Origin: Cellulomonas avistercoris
GTDB taxonomy: Bacteria; Actinomycetota; Actinomycetes; Actinomycetales; Cellulomonadaceae
NCBI RefSeq assembly: GCF_014836445.1
Contig: NZ_JACSQV010000016.1
Location: forward strand, 37,403 to 76,841
Direction of reading: 5' to 3'
Length of the DNA: 39,439 bases
How positions within the stretch are numbered: the stretch's first letter is position 1; each line of letters starts with the position of its first letter. This document shows positions 37,881 through 39,439 of this stretch, piece after piece. The translations under genes were made by a program, and so were the position numbers. The notes beneath the pieces are model-generated. The model saw only the letters and a program-made list of their open reading frames with translations. It was not told where the DNA came from and did not search any database.

Positions 37881-39311
37881 ATGAGACGAGCACTGCGACC
37901 GCTGGGCGTCACCGCGGTGGCCGCCGCCCTGGTGCTGGGCGCCGGTGCCGGGTGGGCCGTGTCGAGCGACCTGACCGCGCACGGGGCCGCGCAGCGCCTC
38001 GACGGCGACCGGACCCGCGCCGTGCGCGACGAGCTGCGCGGGGGCCACGCGAGGAACGTCATCCTGCTGGTCGGCGACGGCATGGGCGACTCCGAGATCA
38101 CGATCGCCCGCAGCTACCAGCACGGCGCGGCCGGGCGGTTGCCCGGCATCGACGCGCTGCCGCTGACCGGGCAGTACACGACCTACGCGCTGGACCGCCA
38201 GGACGGCCGCCCCGACTACGTGACGGACTCCGCCGCGTCCGGCTCGGCGTGGGCGACCGGCACCAAGACGTACAACGGCGCGGTCTCGGTCGCGCTCGAC
38301 GGCTCCTCGCAGCGCACGCTCGTCGAGATCGCCCGCGCCAACGGCCTGCGGACGGGCGTCGTCACGACGTCGGAGCTGCAGGACGCGACCCCGGCGGTGC
38401 AGCTCGCGCACGTCACCGACCGTGGCTGCTACGCGCCGTCGTCGACGTCGGCGAAGTGCCCGGGGGACGCGCTGGAGAACGGCGGCCGCGGCTCGATCAC
38501 CGAGCAGATCATCGGCACGCGCGCCGACGTGACGCTCGGTGGTGGCGCGGCGTCGTTCGACGAGCGGGCCACGGCCGGCCCCTGGGCGGGCCGCACGCTG
38601 CTGCAGCAGGCGAAGGACCGCGGCTACCAGGTCGTCACCGACGCGGCCGGGCTCGCCGGCGTCCGCTCGGCGTCGCAGAAGGCGCCCGTGCTGGGCCTGT
38701 TCGCGCCGGGCAACCTGCCCACCCGCTGGGTCGGGCCGCCCGCGAGCCCCACGGGCGGTGCCGAGGCCGCCGTCCGCTGCACCGCGAACCCGGCCGCCTC
38801 ACCCACCCGCCCGACCCTCGCCGCGATGACGACCTCGGCGCTGTCCCTGCTGCAGCAGCGCGGCGGGCGTGCGGGCTTCTTCCTGCAGGTGGAGGGCGCG
38901 AGCATCGACAAGCAGGACCACGCGGCCGACCCGTGCGGGCAGATCGGCGAGACCGTCGACCTCGACGAGGCGGTGCAGGCCGCGCTCGACTTCGCGCGCA
39001 AGGACGGCCACACCCTGGTCGTCGTGACGGCCGACCACGCGCACTCGAGCCAGATCGTGGCCGCCGGTGCCACGACCCCCGGCCTGACGCGCACCCTGCT
39101 CACGGCCGACGAGAAGCCCATGACGATCGCGTACGGCACCGCGCCGGCGGGACGCTCGCAGGGGCACACGGGCTCGCAGGTGCGGGTGGCCGCCTACGGC
39201 CCCCGCGCGGCGAACGTCGTGGGGCTGACCGACCAGACCGACCTGTTCTTCACCATCCGCGATGCGCTGCGCCTGGACCCGGACGCCCCGGCGCTGACGT
39301 CCGAGCGGTAG
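37881..39311 (+). CDS. phoA: Secreted alkaline phosphatase (PhoA family)
   Basis: A 476-residue exported phosphomonoesterase that releases phosphate from organic esters. Signal peptide or membrane anchor of about 27 residues (VTAVAAALVLGAGAGWAV). The metal-binding GDGMGDSEI (Asp66) and the nucleophile Ser117 in YVTDSAASGSAW match E. coli PhoA motifs. VEGASIDKQDHA and VVTADHAHSSQIV hold further metal ligands, and the final His lies in QGHTGSQVRVAAYGPRA. Length and order are normal. GGGAG lies seven bases before the ATG. Confidence 0.95.
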   Translation: MRRALRPLGVTAVAAALVLGAGAGWAVSSDLTAHGAAQRLDGDRTRAVRDELRGGHARNVILLVGDGMGDSEITIARSYQHGAAGRLPGIDALPLTGQYTTYALDRQDGRPDYVTDSAASGSAWATGTKTYNGAVSVALDGSSQRTLVEIARANGLRTGVVTTSELQDATPAVQLAHVTDRGCYAPSSTSAKCPGDALENGGRGSITEQIIGTRADVTLGGGAASFDERATAGPWAGRTLLQQAKDRGYQVVTDAAGLAGVRSASQKAPVLGLFAPGNLPTRWVGPPASPTGGAEAAVRCTANPAASPTRPTLAAMTTSALSLLQQRGGRAGFFLQVEGASIDKQDHAADPCGQIGETVDLDEAVQAALDFARKDGHTLVVVTADHAHSSQIVAAGATTPGLTRTLLTADEKPMTIAYGTAPAGRSQGHTGSQVRVAAYGPRAANVVGLTDQTDLFFTIRDALRLDPDAPALTSER

Positions 39312-39330
39312 GCGCAGCGGACCGACGGCT

Positions 39331-39366
39331 CGCGGCCCCCCCCCGCCCCCGGGGGGGGGGGCCGCG
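39331..39366. terminator. GC-only hairpin after phoA with poly-C/poly-G arms
   Basis: CGCGGC followed by nine C, one G and five C pairs with eleven G followed by CCGCG. The stem starts 19 bases after the phoA stop codon. It has no U-tract. Homopolymer lengths in such a stem are easily misread. Confidence 0.6.
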
Positions 39367-39439
39367 GCAGGAGCAGCCCGACGACGACGACGAGGAGCCA
39401 GGTCACGTCCGAGACGAGCGCCGCGACAGGTCGGCCCGA
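39355..39439 (-). other. Possible partial hydrophobic ORF at the right edge
   Basis: Read leftward from the window end the frame gives VAALVSDVTWLLVVVVGLL and then Pro/Gly-rich sequence from the homopolymer run. It could be the tail of a membrane protein gene outside the window whose true end is hidden by a length error in the G run. Support is weak. Confidence 0.15.

Noticed and set aside
1..39439. Signs of a phage, plasmid or integrative element
   Set aside because: No integrase, transposase, terminal repeats, tRNA or att-like duplication was found; composition is even throughout.

Overview
The window is about 39 kb of very GC-rich actinobacterial chromosome. The secreted GH11 xylanase with a compact C-terminal CBM2b-type module, the actinobacterial CarD, PadR, WYL, GPP34 and DUF families, and many leaderless TAnnnT-N6/7-start promoters all suggest a Cellulomonas-like member of the Micrococcales. 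No rRNA, tRNA, CRISPR array, insertion sequence, integrase or phage gene was seen. It looks like ordinary chromosome with many short, independently promoted units and some gene decay.

Left part (1-9.1 kb): a secreted xylanase; a TusA-like protein; a CarD-family RNA polymerase-binding protein; a divergent arsR/arsM pair; a DUF2255 protein; a WYL regulator divergent from a VOC protein; a secreted beta-sandwich protein resembling Cip1 and polysaccharide lyases; and a membrane protein followed by a PepSY-type membrane protein. The xylanase and the Cip1-like gene share the AT-rich octamer AATCGTTT upstream and may belong to one plant-polymer regulon.

Middle part (9.1-24 kb): an SRPBCC protein, a truncated VOC remnant, DUF4274 and DUF2332 proteins, then a carbohydrate locus. 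One GT4 glycosyltransferase diverges from a translationally coupled operon of a second GT4, an alpha/alpha-barrel protein and a GH130 mannoside phosphorylase/hydrolase. A single palindromic promoter region carries mirrored -10 boxes for both directions. None of the four proteins has a signal peptide, so an intracellular mannose-containing glycan or glycoside that is built and later cleaved is a reasonable hypothesis. After this come a phosphatase remnant, a GNAT acetyltransferase, YidD, a secreted calcium-repeat protein, a TspO-like protein, an alpha/beta hydrolase, an MFS transporter, a fructosamine-kinase-like protein, a cupin and a GPP34 protein.

Right part (24-39.4 kb): an atypical SDR with an embedded four-cysteine zinc-binding motif; an aminoglycoside-phosphotransferase N-terminal remnant; a CREST-superfamily (alkaline-ceramidase-like) membrane protein; a hydrolase; a two-gene membrane operon whose large member is full of Leu/Gly heptads; GNAT, VOC, esterase and LD-carboxypeptidase genes; a padR-DUF1048-ABC ATPase-permease operon; a GNAT acetyltransferase; a dihydrofolate-reductase-like protein; and a secreted alkaline phosphatase. 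Copies of CTAGGTAC lie in front of both the padR operon and the heptad-protein operon, so the PadR protein may control both as one envelope-stress or drug-response regulon.
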